A DNA stretch of 64,000 nucleotides from Endozoicomonas montiporae CL-33. GTDB taxonomy: Bacteria > Pseudomonadota > Gammaproteobacteria > Pseudomonadales > Endozoicomonadaceae. A model generated the notes under the pieces. That model saw nothing but the letters and a program-made list of their open reading frames with translations, did no database searches and was not told the origin of the DNA. Within the stretch, counting starts at the first letter, position 1, and each line of letters starts with the position of its first letter. Where the stretch lies: positions 4,291,215 to 4,355,214 of the forward strand of contig NZ_CP013251.1 of NCBI RefSeq assembly GCF_001583435.1, read 5' to 3'. This document shows, piece after piece, positions 8,095 to 17,330 of this stretch. The translations under genes were made by a program, and so were the position numbers.

Positions 8095-9168
8095 ATGGAC
8101 AGCCCGGATATTGCAATATTTCTTGATTCCCGCCAGCTCGGGGGAATCGAAACCCATGTACTTCATCTGGCCAGAGGACTGAAACAGTTCGGCTATTCAC
8201 CTGTGATCCTGTTTTACTCTCGCTACAACGCTGATCACCCTCTTGAACCCTTACTGCATCAGCATAAAATCCCTTTTCAATACCTTGCAGGAAAAATCAA
8301 CAGCCTTTACCAATGGTGCACCCAATACTCTCCGGCACTTCTTCACACCCATGGCTATAAAGCCGGGCTATTTGGCAGGGTCACTGGAAGGCTGACCAAA
8401 ACACCGGTTGTTTCCACATTCCATAACGGTGATCTGGGCACCGGGCTCGTCAGACTCTATACGTGGCTGGATCAGCTCACCTGCCGGCTTTCGACTAATA
8501 TTGCCGTCAGTCCTGAAATCGCCAATCGCCTTCCGGCCCCGGTCAAGCTGATGAATAACTTCATTGAAGCCCCACAGTGGCAAATGAACAACGGCTCGGA
8601 AATTGCCTTTGTCGGGCGCTTAAGCCACGAAAAAGGACCTGATCTGTTTCTGCAATTAGCCAAACACTTGCCGGATAGACATTTCACCGTGTATGGCTCC
8701 GGTGATATGCACGGCTCTCTGGCCACCAGCAGAGCCTCAAACGTCAGCTTTACCGGGCAAATCATCAGTATGGAACCTCACTGGCATCAGGTTGGTCTGC
8801 TGTGCATCACCTCCAGACAGGAAGGCTTGCCTCTGGCTGCTTTGGAAGCCATGGCTCACGGGGTTCCTGTACTCAGCTTTGCGGTTGGCGCACTGCCAAA
8901 ACTGATTCAGTCTGGCAGCAATGGCTGGATTATTTCAGACGGTGATATCAAGAAAATGAGTCAACAGGTACAGGCTTGGCTGAAGCTGTCGGATGAGGAG
9001 AAAAGATGCCTTGCAAACAACTGCATTGAAACTGTTCGAAAACAGTACTCTTACGATGCAGTGATCCCTGATCTGCTGTCACTGTATAAACAGGTAACGA
9101 ACCAAAAAGGCTACATCTGGCCAGAGCCTGAACCAAAACAAGTCAAAGCCCTGTCCCGGGAACAGTAA
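8095..9168 (+). CDS. Glycosyltransferase, GT4-type (GT-B fold)
   Basis: A 357-residue cytoplasmic glycosyltransferase. The N-terminal acceptor lobe begins with GGIETHVLHLARGL, the usual GT4 glycine-rich opening. The C-terminal nucleotide-sugar lobe has EIAFVGRLSHEKGPDLF and the E-x7-E region (SRQEGLPLAALEAMAHGVPV), where the glutamates contact the donor. It adds a sugar to the undecaprenyl-linked repeat unit; which sugar cannot be told. It starts 26 bases after the EAL gene and precedes the flippase, the position held by sypJ in V. fischeri. Assignment as the sypJ equivalent is by synteny only. Confidence 0.85.
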   Translation: MDSPDIAIFLDSRQLGGIETHVLHLARGLKQFGYSPVILFYSRYNADHPLEPLLHQHKIPFQYLAGKINSLYQWCTQYSPALLHTHGYKAGLFGRVTGRLTKTPVVSTFHNGDLGTGLVRLYTWLDQLTCRLSTNIAVSPEIANRLPAPVKLMNNFIEAPQWQMNNGSEIAFVGRLSHEKGPDLFLQLAKHLPDRHFTVYGSGDMHGSLATSRASNVSFTGQIISMEPHWHQVGLLCITSRQEGLPLAALEAMAHGVPVLSFAVGALPKLIQSGSNGWIISDGDIKKMSQQVQAWLKLSDEEKRCLANNCIETVRKQYSYDAVIPDLLSLYKQVTNQKGYIWPEPEPKQVKALSREQ

Positions 9169-9226
9169 TGGAGTCATCAGAAGTGATAACTCAAAGTTTG
9201 CCCTGAATAGAGAATGAGGCAACCAC

Positions 9227-10657
9227 ATGGAAGTGGGTCAACATGTCATAAGAGGTTTGAAAATTGGTGCCATGCTCAGGCTGGCAGCCCAGATTTTCAC
9301 TTGGCTAAACACCCTGATTCTTATCCGTCTTCTGACGCCTGATGATTATGGTCTGATGGCGATGACCATGGCATTTATTGGTATCTTTGCCCTTATGGGG
9401 GATTTTGGTATTGGTAAAGCCATCATTCAGACTGAAGAATTAACGCCGCACATGCTTAGACAGGCATTTACCGTCAACATTATCTCGTGCGTAACATTTT
9501 TTCTTCTTTTCTATTGTACCGCTCCATTAATTGCAGATTTCTTTTCCGAACCACGGGTCACTATTCTGGTGCAGGCAATAGCCGTTCAACATCTGATTAT
9601 GATTTTCCACACCCTGCCCTATGCGCTGGCCAGTCGGAACATGCTGTATCAGCAAAGGGAAAAGGTACAGTTTGTCACAACCCTTAGCACCAGTATTTTC
9701 ACACTGATTCTTGCAGCATCAGGCGCTGGCATCTGGTCACTGATTCTTGGTCATCTGTTTATGCGAACCGTTGCTATGATCGGTTTCTTCCGGTTGCAAC
9801 CCTGCTGGATTTTACCGGCCATGAGTTTTCGGGGTTTTTACCAGACGGCTGTCTTCAGTGGTATTGCCACGGTAAACGATGCACTGCGTTATCTCTATAA
9901 CATTACTCCTACCCTCAGTATCGGTCGCCTGTTAAATAAAACCGATCTGGGAGTGTTTTCGGTTGCTTCCAATCTGGCCAATCTGCCCGGTGACAAAATC
10001 GGCGAATTACTGAACCATCTTGGCCTTTCTTCTTTTGCCAAGTTGCAAAACGAAAAAAAAGTGGCTGGTCAATACCTGATAAAGTCAGTCCAGTTAGGCA
10101 GTCTGGTACTGTTTCCCATGTACTTTGGGATGTGTGCAGTGTCTCCGGAGCTAATCACCCTTGCATTATCTGACAAATGGACAGCAGCCATCATTCCTTT
10201 CCAAATTCTCTGTTTATGCAGCCCCTTTCGCATGCTCTCGGAAATATTGGCAACGGCAGTCACCGCCGTTGGAGAACCAAAACGCAACACACGGGCCCTG
10301 GCAGGTTCCATGCTGATGCTACCCATGGTCATTCTGGGTACACAGTACGGTGTACAAGGTGCCTGCATCGCATGGTTGGGCATTAGTCTGGTCAGTTTTG
10401 CCCTGCACATCAAAACCATACTTCCCCTGTTTTCTGTCTCTGTAAAAGAACTATTCGTGGCAATGATGCCGAGCTTTATCAGTGCTTCCGTTATGCTGGC
10501 AGGTTTAACGTGGTTCAGATCCTCTTTTGCTGCAGATTTAAACAGCTGGCTGTTTCTGGTATTCAACATTTTACTGGGAGCCATACTTTTCGGAACGACG
10601 TTGTTGATTGGTTTCCGAAAACAAGCTTTTACCGTGATTGGTTATCTAAAACACTAA
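9227..10657 (+). CDS. sypK: Wzx-type oligosaccharide flippase (SypK-like)
   Basis: A 476-residue polytopic membrane protein of the MOP/PST exporter superfamily with about 12-14 hydrophobic segments. It opens with a GLKIGAMLRLAAQIFTWLN stretch and LIRLLTPDDYGLMAMTMAF, the typical N-terminal signature of Wzx/RfbX proteins. It should flip the lipid-linked repeat unit across the inner membrane. It lies between a glycosyltransferase and the Wzy-like polymerase, the expected order for a Wzx/Wzy pathway. Confidence 0.87.
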   Translation: MEVGQHVIRGLKIGAMLRLAAQIFTWLNTLILIRLLTPDDYGLMAMTMAFIGIFALMGDFGIGKAIIQTEELTPHMLRQAFTVNIISCVTFFLLFYCTAPLIADFFSEPRVTILVQAIAVQHLIMIFHTLPYALASRNMLYQQREKVQFVTTLSTSIFTLILAASGAGIWSLILGHLFMRTVAMIGFFRLQPCWILPAMSFRGFYQTAVFSGIATVNDALRYLYNITPTLSIGRLLNKTDLGVFSVASNLANLPGDKIGELLNHLGLSSFAKLQNEKKVAGQYLIKSVQLGSLVLFPMYFGMCAVSPELITLALSDKWTAAIIPFQILCLCSPFRMLSEILATAVTAVGEPKRNTRALAGSMLMLPMVILGTQYGVQGACIAWLGISLVSFALHIKTILPLFSVSVKELFVAMMPSFISASVMLAGLTWFRSSFAADLNSWLFLVFNILLGAILFGTTLLIGFRKQAFTVIGYLKH

Positions 10658-10685
10658 GGTCTGGGAGGCACAGGAGCTATTCATT

Positions 10686-12188
10686 ATGGTCGCCTCATGG
10701 ATAGAGTTAATCGTTCAAAGCAAGTATCGCGACAGAGCGGTGGTTGTATACTGTCTGCTTGCTGCGATACCACCATTAATTCTGCCTCACCCTATTGCCC
10801 TACTGCCGTTGGCTGCCATACCACTGGGGTTACTCTTTATTCTGAAAAAACCCTTTGTTGTCTGTCTTACCTTTATCTTGTTCTCTTTCTTTCGTTTGCA
10901 TGAAGTGTTTCCTCAGCTCGATCCCATTAAGATTCCGTTACTGACGGCACTGGGCTCCTACTTTGTACTGGCATGGCATATTATTCTCACCCGGAAAGTT
11001 AAAACTTACTGGCGCTACGAACACACGGTTTTTGCCCGTTTTTTTGGCTGGGTAGTGGTCAGCATTGTTTTTGCAAGCCACGCTCCTTCTGCTTTTGCCA
11101 GTTTTACCAGTGTCTACATGAAAATCGGCATAATGGTGCTGGCTATCTCCTGGCTAATGACCGAAACAAACCACTTTAAACTGGCTCACCTTCTCATTCT
11201 GGGTGCAGGTCTGACGGTGGGTTGTATCACTCTCTACAACAAAGCCAGCGGCATTGGTCTGGTTGAAGGAACACGCGTCACCATACCTGGCACCAGTCTG
11301 GGTGACCCCAATGACTTATCCCTGGTGCTCAGTTTTCCAATGAGTTATGCCATTGCCTTTGCCGCGACCCGTGGCACCGGAAAAATTAAAACACTCCTTG
11401 GGCTGATTGGTTTTGGCGTGTTCATTTCTGCCATTATTGCCACACAAAGCCGGGGTGGTCTGTTAGCCATTATTGCCGTCACGGGTATTTTTGGTTTACG
11501 ACTTATCAAATCAAAACTGTTGCTCATCAGCATTGCCAGCTTTAGTCTGGTGATTCTTATCGCCGCTGCCGGAATCAGTGATCGTAAGTCCGGGGGTGCA
11601 GCCGAAGAAGGGGTTGACGCTTCTGCAATGGGTCGCATTCACGCCTGGGAAGCTGCATTTTTCATGGGATTGAGAAATCCGTTGACGGGTGTAGGTTTGT
11701 CAATGTTTCTGGATAATTACTGGAATTATGCGACTCACAGCCGGGCAGAAGGAATGGCGCACGTCACTCATAGTAGCTGGTTTCAGGTTCTGGCAGAGAC
11801 GGGCTTCATTGGACTGGGTTTGTTTCTTTTTCTTATTTACACAAACTTTATGTCTATACGCTCCACCCTTTCAAGACTGGATAAACTAAGAGACACCCCT
11901 AATGAGAACCCGCAACTCACTGCAATTGCCATGGGAACTTACGCCGGTCTGGCGGGTTTCTGTGCTTCAGGCAGCTTCCTGAGTCAGGGCTTTTTGTGGC
12001 CAATTTATATAATGACCGCTATCTGCATCGCTATTGCCAACTACATGGACAACCATTACCCGGAACCAGAGCCTGAATTAAAGAATGACGAGCAAACAAC
12101 AGATACAAAAGGAAAGTTTGCCAACAAGTTGAAGGTAAAGGGTTATTCGAATGCTAAACCGACTGAAGATCTGGCTAAAAAGCAGTGA
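10686..12188 (+). CDS. sypL: Wzy-type polymerase / O-antigen ligase family protein (SypL-like)
   Basis: A 500-residue polytopic membrane protein of the Wzy_C/O-antigen-ligase family with about 11 hydrophobic segments. It has a large periplasmic loop holding the typical GRIHAWEAAFFMGLRNPLTG and the conserved histidine region HVTHSSWFQVLAETG. It should polymerise repeat units in the periplasm. The last 38 bases overlap the acetyltransferase gene, which points to translational coupling. The cytoplasmic C-terminal tail is hydrophilic (PEPEPELKNDEQTTDTKGK), and a similar PEPEPK tail ends the nearby glycosyltransferase at 9168. Confidence 0.87.
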   Translation: MVASWIELIVQSKYRDRAVVVYCLLAAIPPLILPHPIALLPLAAIPLGLLFILKKPFVVCLTFILFSFFRLHEVFPQLDPIKIPLLTALGSYFVLAWHIILTRKVKTYWRYEHTVFARFFGWVVVSIVFASHAPSAFASFTSVYMKIGIMVLAISWLMTETNHFKLAHLLILGAGLTVGCITLYNKASGIGLVEGTRVTIPGTSLGDPNDLSLVLSFPMSYAIAFAATRGTGKIKTLLGLIGFGVFISAIIATQSRGGLLAIIAVTGIFGLRLIKSKLLLISIASFSLVILIAAAGISDRKSGGAAEEGVDASAMGRIHAWEAAFFMGLRNPLTGVGLSMFLDNYWNYATHSRAEGMAHVTHSSWFQVLAETGFIGLGLFLFLIYTNFMSIRSTLSRLDKLRDTPNENPQLTAIAMGTYAGLAGFCASGSFLSQGFLWPIYIMTAICIAIANYMDNHYPEPEPELKNDEQTTDTKGKFANKLKVKGYSNAKPTEDLAKKQ

Positions 12189-12882
12189 CAGTTTTCTTGC
12201 TCGCAAGGTATTTACTTTCCTGAAAGAAATTCGAACCTTTGAGTTCCCAGTCATTCGCCCGGTTCACGGATTACTCTACCATTGCCATAAATCCTTCACT
12301 GCCCTGGTTCATGGCACTCTGCGTTTTTTATACTGGACACCCCTGTTCAAAAGCCAGCTCAACAATAACCCCAAACAACTCTTCGTTTATTCTGGCATTC
12401 CTCTGTTAATCGGACCTTTGAAGATCAACATGGGCGATCAATGCAGAATATCAGGTCATACTACCCTGAGCGGAAGGCACTCCCGGAATTTCCAGCCTGA
12501 ATTAACTATTGGTAATAATGTTGATGTCAGCTGGCAAAACGAAATTTTCGTTGGTCGTAAGGTCATTATTGGTAACAACGTTCGTATGGCAGTAAAGGTT
12601 CGGCTGATTGGCTATCCCGGGCACCCGGTTGATGCCAATGACCGCGCCAAAGGCTTGCCCGATACCGAAGACCAGATCGGTGACATTATCCTCGAAGAGG
12701 ATGTCTGGCTGGCAGCGGGCGTAACGGTGATGGGCGACGTGACTATTGGTGCCGGCACCATTGTTGCCACTGGCAGCGTGGTCACCAAAAGTCTTCCTGC
12801 CGGCGTTCTGGCAGGAGGCGTTCCCGCCAAAGTGATTAAAACCCTGCCTTCAACCGTACCTCTGGAGAAGCAACATGGCTGA
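12151..12882 (+). CDS. sypM: Left-handed beta-helix acyltransferase (SypM-like)
   Basis: A 243-residue protein. Residues from about 85 onward form hexapeptide repeats of the LbetaH acyltransferase fold (for example LTIGNNVDVSWQNEIFVG, then VIIGNNVRMAVKVRLIG), and it ends with the family-typical GVPAKVIK. It probably O-acetylates sugars of the repeat unit. The first 80 residues are not part of the helix and are rich in aromatic and basic residues, possibly a membrane-peripheral extension. It overlaps the polymerase gene upstream by 38 bases and the next glycosyltransferase by 8 bases. Confidence 0.85.
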   Translation: MLNRLKIWLKSSDSFLARKVFTFLKEIRTFEFPVIRPVHGLLYHCHKSFTALVHGTLRFLYWTPLFKSQLNNNPKQLFVYSGIPLLIGPLKINMGDQCRISGHTTLSGRHSRNFQPELTIGNNVDVSWQNEIFVGRKVIIGNNVRMAVKVRLIGYPGHPVDANDRAKGLPDTEDQIGDIILEEDVWLAAGVTVMGDVTIGAGTIVATGSVVTKSLPAGVLAGGVPAKVIKTLPSTVPLEKQHG

Positions 12883-14005
12883 CCTCGTGGTGTTCGGTGA
12901 AGACTGGGGGGGGTTACCCTCCAGTACACAACATCTGATCGGTCATCTGCTGAAAAGACACCGGGTCATATGGATTAACTCTATTGGCTTACGAAGTCCA
13001 AAACCCGGGTTAAGGGACTTTCTCAGAATTATCGCCAAAGTCAGGGCAATGCTCGGACTGTCTCAAAAACCAGAGCGAGTTAAAGACGGGCCGCAACCGA
13101 TCATTCTGAACCCCAAAGTCATTCCTTTTCATGGCTTTTCACATGCCAGAAAAATCAATAAACGCTGGCTGACAGAAGCTATCCTTTCAGCCTGTGCCGA
13201 GCATGATTTCAAAGACATTATTCTCTGGACCTCCCTGCCCACTGCCGTGGATATTGTTGGCAGTCTGGGTGAAAAAGCTTCCATTTATTATTGTGGCGAT
13301 GACTTTAATGCTCTGGATGGAGTGGATCATGCAACCGTAAACCCAATGGAGCGGGAGCTGGTGAGTAAAGTGGATCTGACTCTGGTAGTCAGTGAGGCAC
13401 TTGCACACAAGTTCGCCGGCCACAACACCATCATGTTGCCCCATGGCGTGGACTTCGAGTTATTCTCAAAGCCTTCTTCATGTCCTCGCGATGTGCCTGA
13501 CAAAAAACCGACTGCAGGATTCTATGGCAGCCTTTCCGAATGGCTGGATGTTGAAATGATGGCACAAACCGCAACCGCCATGCCCGGCTGGAATTTCGTC
13601 TTTGTAGGCACGGTAAAAACCCGGGTTGGCGTTTTGGAAGAGCTCCCAAATGTTCATTTTCTCGGTCCCAAAGCGCACTCCCGGTTACCCGGCTATGTCC
13701 AGAACTGGGATGTTGCCCTGTTACCCTTCAGACACAATCGCCAGATTCAGGCCTGTAATCCTCTTAAATTACGTGAATACCTTGCCTCTGGTACTGCTAT
13801 TGCCAGCACCGACTTTCCTGCCGTCAGGCTTTATAAAGACCTGATAGCCATTCAGAAAAACAAAGAGCCTTTCTCAAGAGTGATTCAAAGAGCTTACGAA
13901 AGCCGTGACAATAAACAGGCCAGACAGGACTTGGTCGCTAATGAATCCTGGCAGCACCGGGCTAATCAACTTGAAGACCTGATCATTCATCTGGCTCAAA
14001 AGTAA
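12875..14005 (+). CDS. sypN: Glycosyltransferase, group 1 (SypN-like)
   Basis: A 376-residue GT-B glycosyltransferase. The N-terminal lobe starts VVFGEDWGGLPSSTQHL. The C-terminal lobe has a glycine-turn GFYGSLSEWLDVEMM and the donor-binding region (CNPLKLREYLASGTAIAST), typical of GT4-like enzymes acting late in exopolysaccharide assembly. The ATG lies eight bases inside the acetyltransferase gene, so translation is coupled. The gene order flippase, polymerase, acetyltransferase, glycosyltransferase is that of sypK-L-M-N. Confidence 0.82.
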   Translation: MADLVVFGEDWGGLPSSTQHLIGHLLKRHRVIWINSIGLRSPKPGLRDFLRIIAKVRAMLGLSQKPERVKDGPQPIILNPKVIPFHGFSHARKINKRWLTEAILSACAEHDFKDIILWTSLPTAVDIVGSLGEKASIYYCGDDFNALDGVDHATVNPMERELVSKVDLTLVVSEALAHKFAGHNTIMLPHGVDFELFSKPSSCPRDVPDKKPTAGFYGSLSEWLDVEMMAQTATAMPGWNFVFVGTVKTRVGVLEELPNVHFLGPKAHSRLPGYVQNWDVALLPFRHNRQIQACNPLKLREYLASGTAIASTDFPAVRLYKDLIAIQKNKEPFSRVIQRAYESRDNKQARQDLVANESWQHRANQLEDLIIHLAQK

Positions 14006-14195
14006 CCCTCTCAAGTCCTCCTGTTGCGAAAATTACAACTACAATTAAATACAACCTGTACGTCTAAGGCTCTGATGTAGAAACAAAAAATCGTCAAAAA
14101 CCAATAATAAACCACGGTTTCAGAGCCTGATAAATGAATCATTAACACTTAATTGACGCCACAGGCAAGCACACTATGTAAAAGGGAACCTTGCA
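14006..14195. other. Gap of 190 bases inside the exopolysaccharide arm
   Basis: No gene is supported here. It is the longest gap within the rightward arm and may hold an internal promoter for the lipoprotein-Wzz-glycosyltransferase part. A short complementary pair (GGCTCTGA near 14069 and TCAGAGCC near 14121) could form a long-loop hairpin without a T-run. Confidence 0.3.
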
Positions 14196-14708
14196 GTGAA
14201 AAGGACATTCAGTTTCCAGATAATCACCTTCTGGCTCATTATCACCCTGCCTGTCCTCTCAGGCTGTGCCAATAAAAATGGCCAGATGGGACCGATTCAG
14301 GCAGCCGTGTCCGGCACTGAGGCAGAACCTGAAACCAATCAGAAATTATTGACCTCCATCGAGAAGATGATCGAAGAACACCGGGGTAAAAGTTATGCCG
14401 ATCATGCTTTTGTACGGAAGATGTCGCTTAATTTCGAGCCCAGCGTAAGAAACCTTACCGACCATCAAAAGAAAGTCGTTGAATTATTCTTTCAAACGCT
14501 TCCTTCCAATGACTCCATCAGCATCATTGTTTCAATAGCGCCCACATCGAAAGAAAACGGATTTGAAGATCTGCATACCTCCTGGCTGAGAGTTCAGGGG
14601 ATAAAAAGCCTCTTGCAAAGCTATACACCCGATATAGAAGAGCTTTACCAGCCCAGTCAGGAAAAAGACACGGTGGTTGTTCAGGTGTTCGGAGGAAAAG
14701 GTGTCTAA
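14196..14708 (+). CDS. Lipoprotein with OmpA-like C-terminal domain (possible SypB counterpart)
   Basis: A 170-residue exported protein with a lipobox (VLSGC, Cys24) after a hydrophobic signal segment. The mature part includes SLNFEPSVRNLTDHQKKVV followed by a beta strand (ISIIVSIAPTS) and an RVQGIKSLL helix. This resembles a short OmpA-like peptidoglycan-binding domain, in which Phe/Leu-rich strands alternate with an R-x-x-x-I/V-x-x-x-L helix. In V. fischeri, SypB is an OmpA-like protein; here the candidate sits just before the Wzz-like gene instead of after sypA. The last bases overlap the start of the next gene. Family assignment is tentative. Confidence 0.7.
   Translation: MKRTFSFQIITFWLIITLPVLSGCANKNGQMGPIQAAVSGTEAEPETNQKLLTSIEKMIEEHRGKSYADHAFVRKMSLNFEPSVRNLTDHQKKVVELFFQTLPSNDSISIIVSIAPTSKENGFEDLHTSWLRVQGIKSLLQSYTPDIEELYQPSQEKDTVVVQVFGGKGV
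14691..14696 (+). promoter_or_regulatory. Ribosome binding site deciding a GTG start
   Basis: GGAGGA lies five bases ahead of the GTG at 14701 and inside the 3' end of the preceding lipoprotein gene. It supports GTG 14701 over the in-frame ATG at 14677. Confidence 0.65.
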
Positions 14709-16209
14709 CGATGTATTGTTAAACCTGTTCCGACTACTGAATATTGCCTGGGTAAGACGTTACACCATTGTTATACCCATGTTGATCATGCCTGTCGTCG
14801 GATTTGCTGTGAGCTTTCTGTCGCCCAAATTCTATGAAGCTCACACAACCATTCTGTTACAGGACACGAGTGAACTTAACCCGATACTGGAAGACTTTTC
14901 CATCTCAACCAACCTTGAAGAACGACAGGCTGCTTTGAAGATACTCCTTAAAAGCCGAAACGTTCTTGGAGCAGTGGCTAAAGATGTTGGATACATCAAT
15001 GATAACTCTCCCCAGAATGTTCTGGATGAAAAGCTCGACGAGCTATCACGCTCACTGTCCATTGTATTTGGTGGTGAGCTGATCAAAATATACTACCGCT
15101 CGGAAAGCCGCACCGACATTGCCCTTCTGCTGGAAACAGTGACCAAGCATTTTCTTAAAATAGTTCTGGCTCCCCACAAATCCTGGACCAGTACTTCAGC
15201 AGACTTTCTGGAAAACCAGCTGGAGCGACAACAGCAGGAATTGATAAAGGCAGAGCAAAAACTATCAGATTACAAAGCAAAATACGCCCTCGAACTCCCC
15301 GAGCTGCATAAGGCAAATATCACGCGTCTGGCAGAGTTGCGTCAGTTGTTAATGGAAAAACAAACCGATCTGTCAGGTGCTGAAGCTGCTGTGGAAGAAT
15401 TCAACGGCAACCTCGCTCAAACCAACCCCGTGATAGGCAAGCTGGAGGAACGACTGATCGCCATTCGGGCTGAGCTGAGTATGCTGCGATCACGTTATAC
15501 CGAGAACCACAGTAAGGTTCGTGCAGCAACAAGAGAGTTTGATCGTCTGGAAAGCGAACGCAAACGGCTTATATCAGAAACATCCCAATTGAATCCGGAA
15601 GACATCAAACGACTATGGAACCTGGCCTCCACCAGCGCAGGCAATCCTGATATTGGCAATCAGGGTACGCCCACCACCATTCTCGCCTCACAGTTGCAAG
15701 CAGTTCAGGAAGCGAATGCACGGGTAACGGGACTCAAAAACGAGGTGGAAACTATCCGGCAACAATCCGAAAAACTGCAGGACAAAGTGGTCTCGTTCGC
15801 CGAAGTAGAAAGAAGCCTGACCGAATTGCAGCGCGATTATGATATCAAGCTCAAGCTCTATGAAGATTTCCTCAACCGCTATGAAATGGCGCGGGTTTCA
15901 GGCGACTTGGGTCGGTATGAAGAAATAGAAAAAGTAAAAGTCATTGATAAACCTTTTACCCCCAGCCGCCCCAATGGCATACCGGCGATCCTGTTTATTG
16001 TTGCTGGTTTTTTTGCCGGACTTGGCATTGGCACCGGGCTGGCCGCCATTTCAGAAATATCAGACACCAGTCTGCGTTTAAGGGAAACCATAGAGACCAT
16101 GACCGGTTTACCGGTTATTACCCGGCTGCCCGCAATGCCTCATGCCCTGCCACTGACATACAACCCTCAAACCGATTCATTCTCACATGACGAGGGGGCC
16201 AGCGTATGA
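14701..16209 (+). CDS. sypO: Wzz/GumC-type chain-length determinant (SypO-like)
   Basis: A 502-residue polysaccharide co-polymerase. Transmembrane segments lie near the N-terminus (TIVIPMLIMPVVGFAVSFL) and near residue 425 (AILFIVAGFFAGLGIG), enclosing a long periplasmic coiled-coil region with the Wzz entry motif (SPKFYEAHTTILL). There is no fused kinase domain, so the separate ATPase at 918-1625 would be its partner. I prefer the GTG at 14701, because a strong ggagga site lies at 14691-14696. An in-frame ATG at 14677 also exists but has no such site and would overlap the lipoprotein gene more deeply. The end overlaps the next gene as ATGA. Confidence 0.85.
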   Translation: MSNDVLLNLFRLLNIAWVRRYTIVIPMLIMPVVGFAVSFLSPKFYEAHTTILLQDTSELNPILEDFSISTNLEERQAALKILLKSRNVLGAVAKDVGYINDNSPQNVLDEKLDELSRSLSIVFGGELIKIYYRSESRTDIALLLETVTKHFLKIVLAPHKSWTSTSADFLENQLERQQQELIKAEQKLSDYKAKYALELPELHKANITRLAELRQLLMEKQTDLSGAEAAVEEFNGNLAQTNPVIGKLEERLIAIRAELSMLRSRYTENHSKVRAATREFDRLESERKRLISETSQLNPEDIKRLWNLASTSAGNPDIGNQGTPTTILASQLQAVQEANARVTGLKNEVETIRQQSEKLQDKVVSFAEVERSLTELQRDYDIKLKLYEDFLNRYEMARVSGDLGRYEEIEKVKVIDKPFTPSRPNGIPAILFIVAGFFAGLGIGTGLAAISEISDTSLRLRETIETMTGLPVITRLPAMPHALPLTYNPQTDSFSHDEGASV

Positions 16210-17330
16210 AGCAGTCAGTAATCGCCCAGATTGTACAACAGCTTGCTCCCGGCGGGATCGAGACAATGGTTCTTGATCTACAGCAACTCTCTGATAATCC
16301 GGAACGAGTTCACATCATCAGTCTTGAGGGAACAACAGACTCTCTGAAAGAAAACTGGCCGAGATTACACAACATTACCCGCCTGCATGCACTCAACAAA
16401 CCGCCAGGCATACAGTGGTCTACAGTACGACAGCTGACTGATTTACTCAGAACTCTTAAAGTGAATGTTGTTCACACGCATCATGTCGGCCCCATGCTTT
16501 ATGGCGGACTGGCAGCCAAAATCGCCGGATGCGGTCACGTCCACACAGAGCATGACGCCTGGCATCTGTCCAACCTGAAACGCAGAGCTCTGGCAGGCAC
16601 CTTTTTTCACCTGTTAAGACCCATCGTTATTGCCGACGCCCAGCTCGTATCACAAAGCATCCAGCGCTATATCCCGATGTTCTCTACTGAAGTCATTATG
16701 AATGGCATCAGTGTCGAACGTTTCTGCCTTGGCGATCAGAGTCTTGCCCGCCAGCATCTGGGGCTACCTTTGAACGTTCCGTTTATTGGCTGCGCAGCAC
16801 GACTGACTGCCGTTAAGTCTCACGACGTGCTTCTCTCTGCTTTTTCGAGACTGTCCGCTGACACCCATCTGGCTCTGGCTGGCAGCGGTGAACTGGAGTC
16901 CACTCTGCGCAAACAGGCAGAGTCTCTGAATGTTTCTGACAGAGTGCATTTTCTCGGCGTTGTTGAAGATATGCCGTCATTCTTTCAGGCCATTGACGTC
17001 TTTTGTCTGGCTTCACAGCGAGAAGGCTTGCCTCTGTCGCCTCTGGAAGCCCAGGCCTGTGGCCGAAATGTTGTCCTTACCGATGTTGGAGGCTGTAGTG
17101 AAGCCGTTGCGCCGGATTATGGCTTACTGGTGCCTGCCGGTGATATCGACAGTTTATCCACCGCACTGCAACGTCAATTGGATGAAGGGTGTTCGGATCA
17201 GGCGAGGCACTCTGCCAGACAATTTGTGCAGAAGCATGGCGACCTTAACCGCATGATTTCCCAGTACCAGCAGTTCTATCTGCAGAGTCTCGGGAAACAG
17301 GGGTTGGCTCCGGAGGGTTATGATGTTTGA
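16206..17330 (+). CDS. sypP: Glycosyltransferase, GT4-type (SypP-like)
   Basis: A 374-residue GT-B enzyme. The N-terminal lobe opens with QLAPGGIETMVLDLQ and has HTHHVGPMLYGGLAAK. The donor lobe has FIGCAARLTAVKSHDVLLSA and the SQREGLPLSPLEAQACG region that carries the E-x7-E glutamates. It is coupled to the Wzz gene by an ATGA overlap and overlaps the next gene by 11 bases, so the block is clearly one operon. The sugar specificity cannot be read from the sequence. Confidence 0.85.
   Translation: MKQSVIAQIVQQLAPGGIETMVLDLQQLSDNPERVHIISLEGTTDSLKENWPRLHNITRLHALNKPPGIQWSTVRQLTDLLRTLKVNVVHTHHVGPMLYGGLAAKIAGCGHVHTEHDAWHLSNLKRRALAGTFFHLLRPIVIADAQLVSQSIQRYIPMFSTEVIMNGISVERFCLGDQSLARQHLGLPLNVPFIGCAARLTAVKSHDVLLSAFSRLSADTHLALAGSGELESTLRKQAESLNVSDRVHFLGVVEDMPSFFQAIDVFCLASQREGLPLSPLEAQACGRNVVLTDVGGCSEAVAPDYGLLVPAGDIDSLSTALQRQLDEGCSDQARHSARQFVQKHGDLNRMISQYQQFYLQSLGKQGLAPEGYDV

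Noticed and set aside
14677..14700. ATG at 14677 as the start of the Wzz-like gene.
   Set aside because: The strong GGAGGA at 14691 fits only the GTG at 14701.
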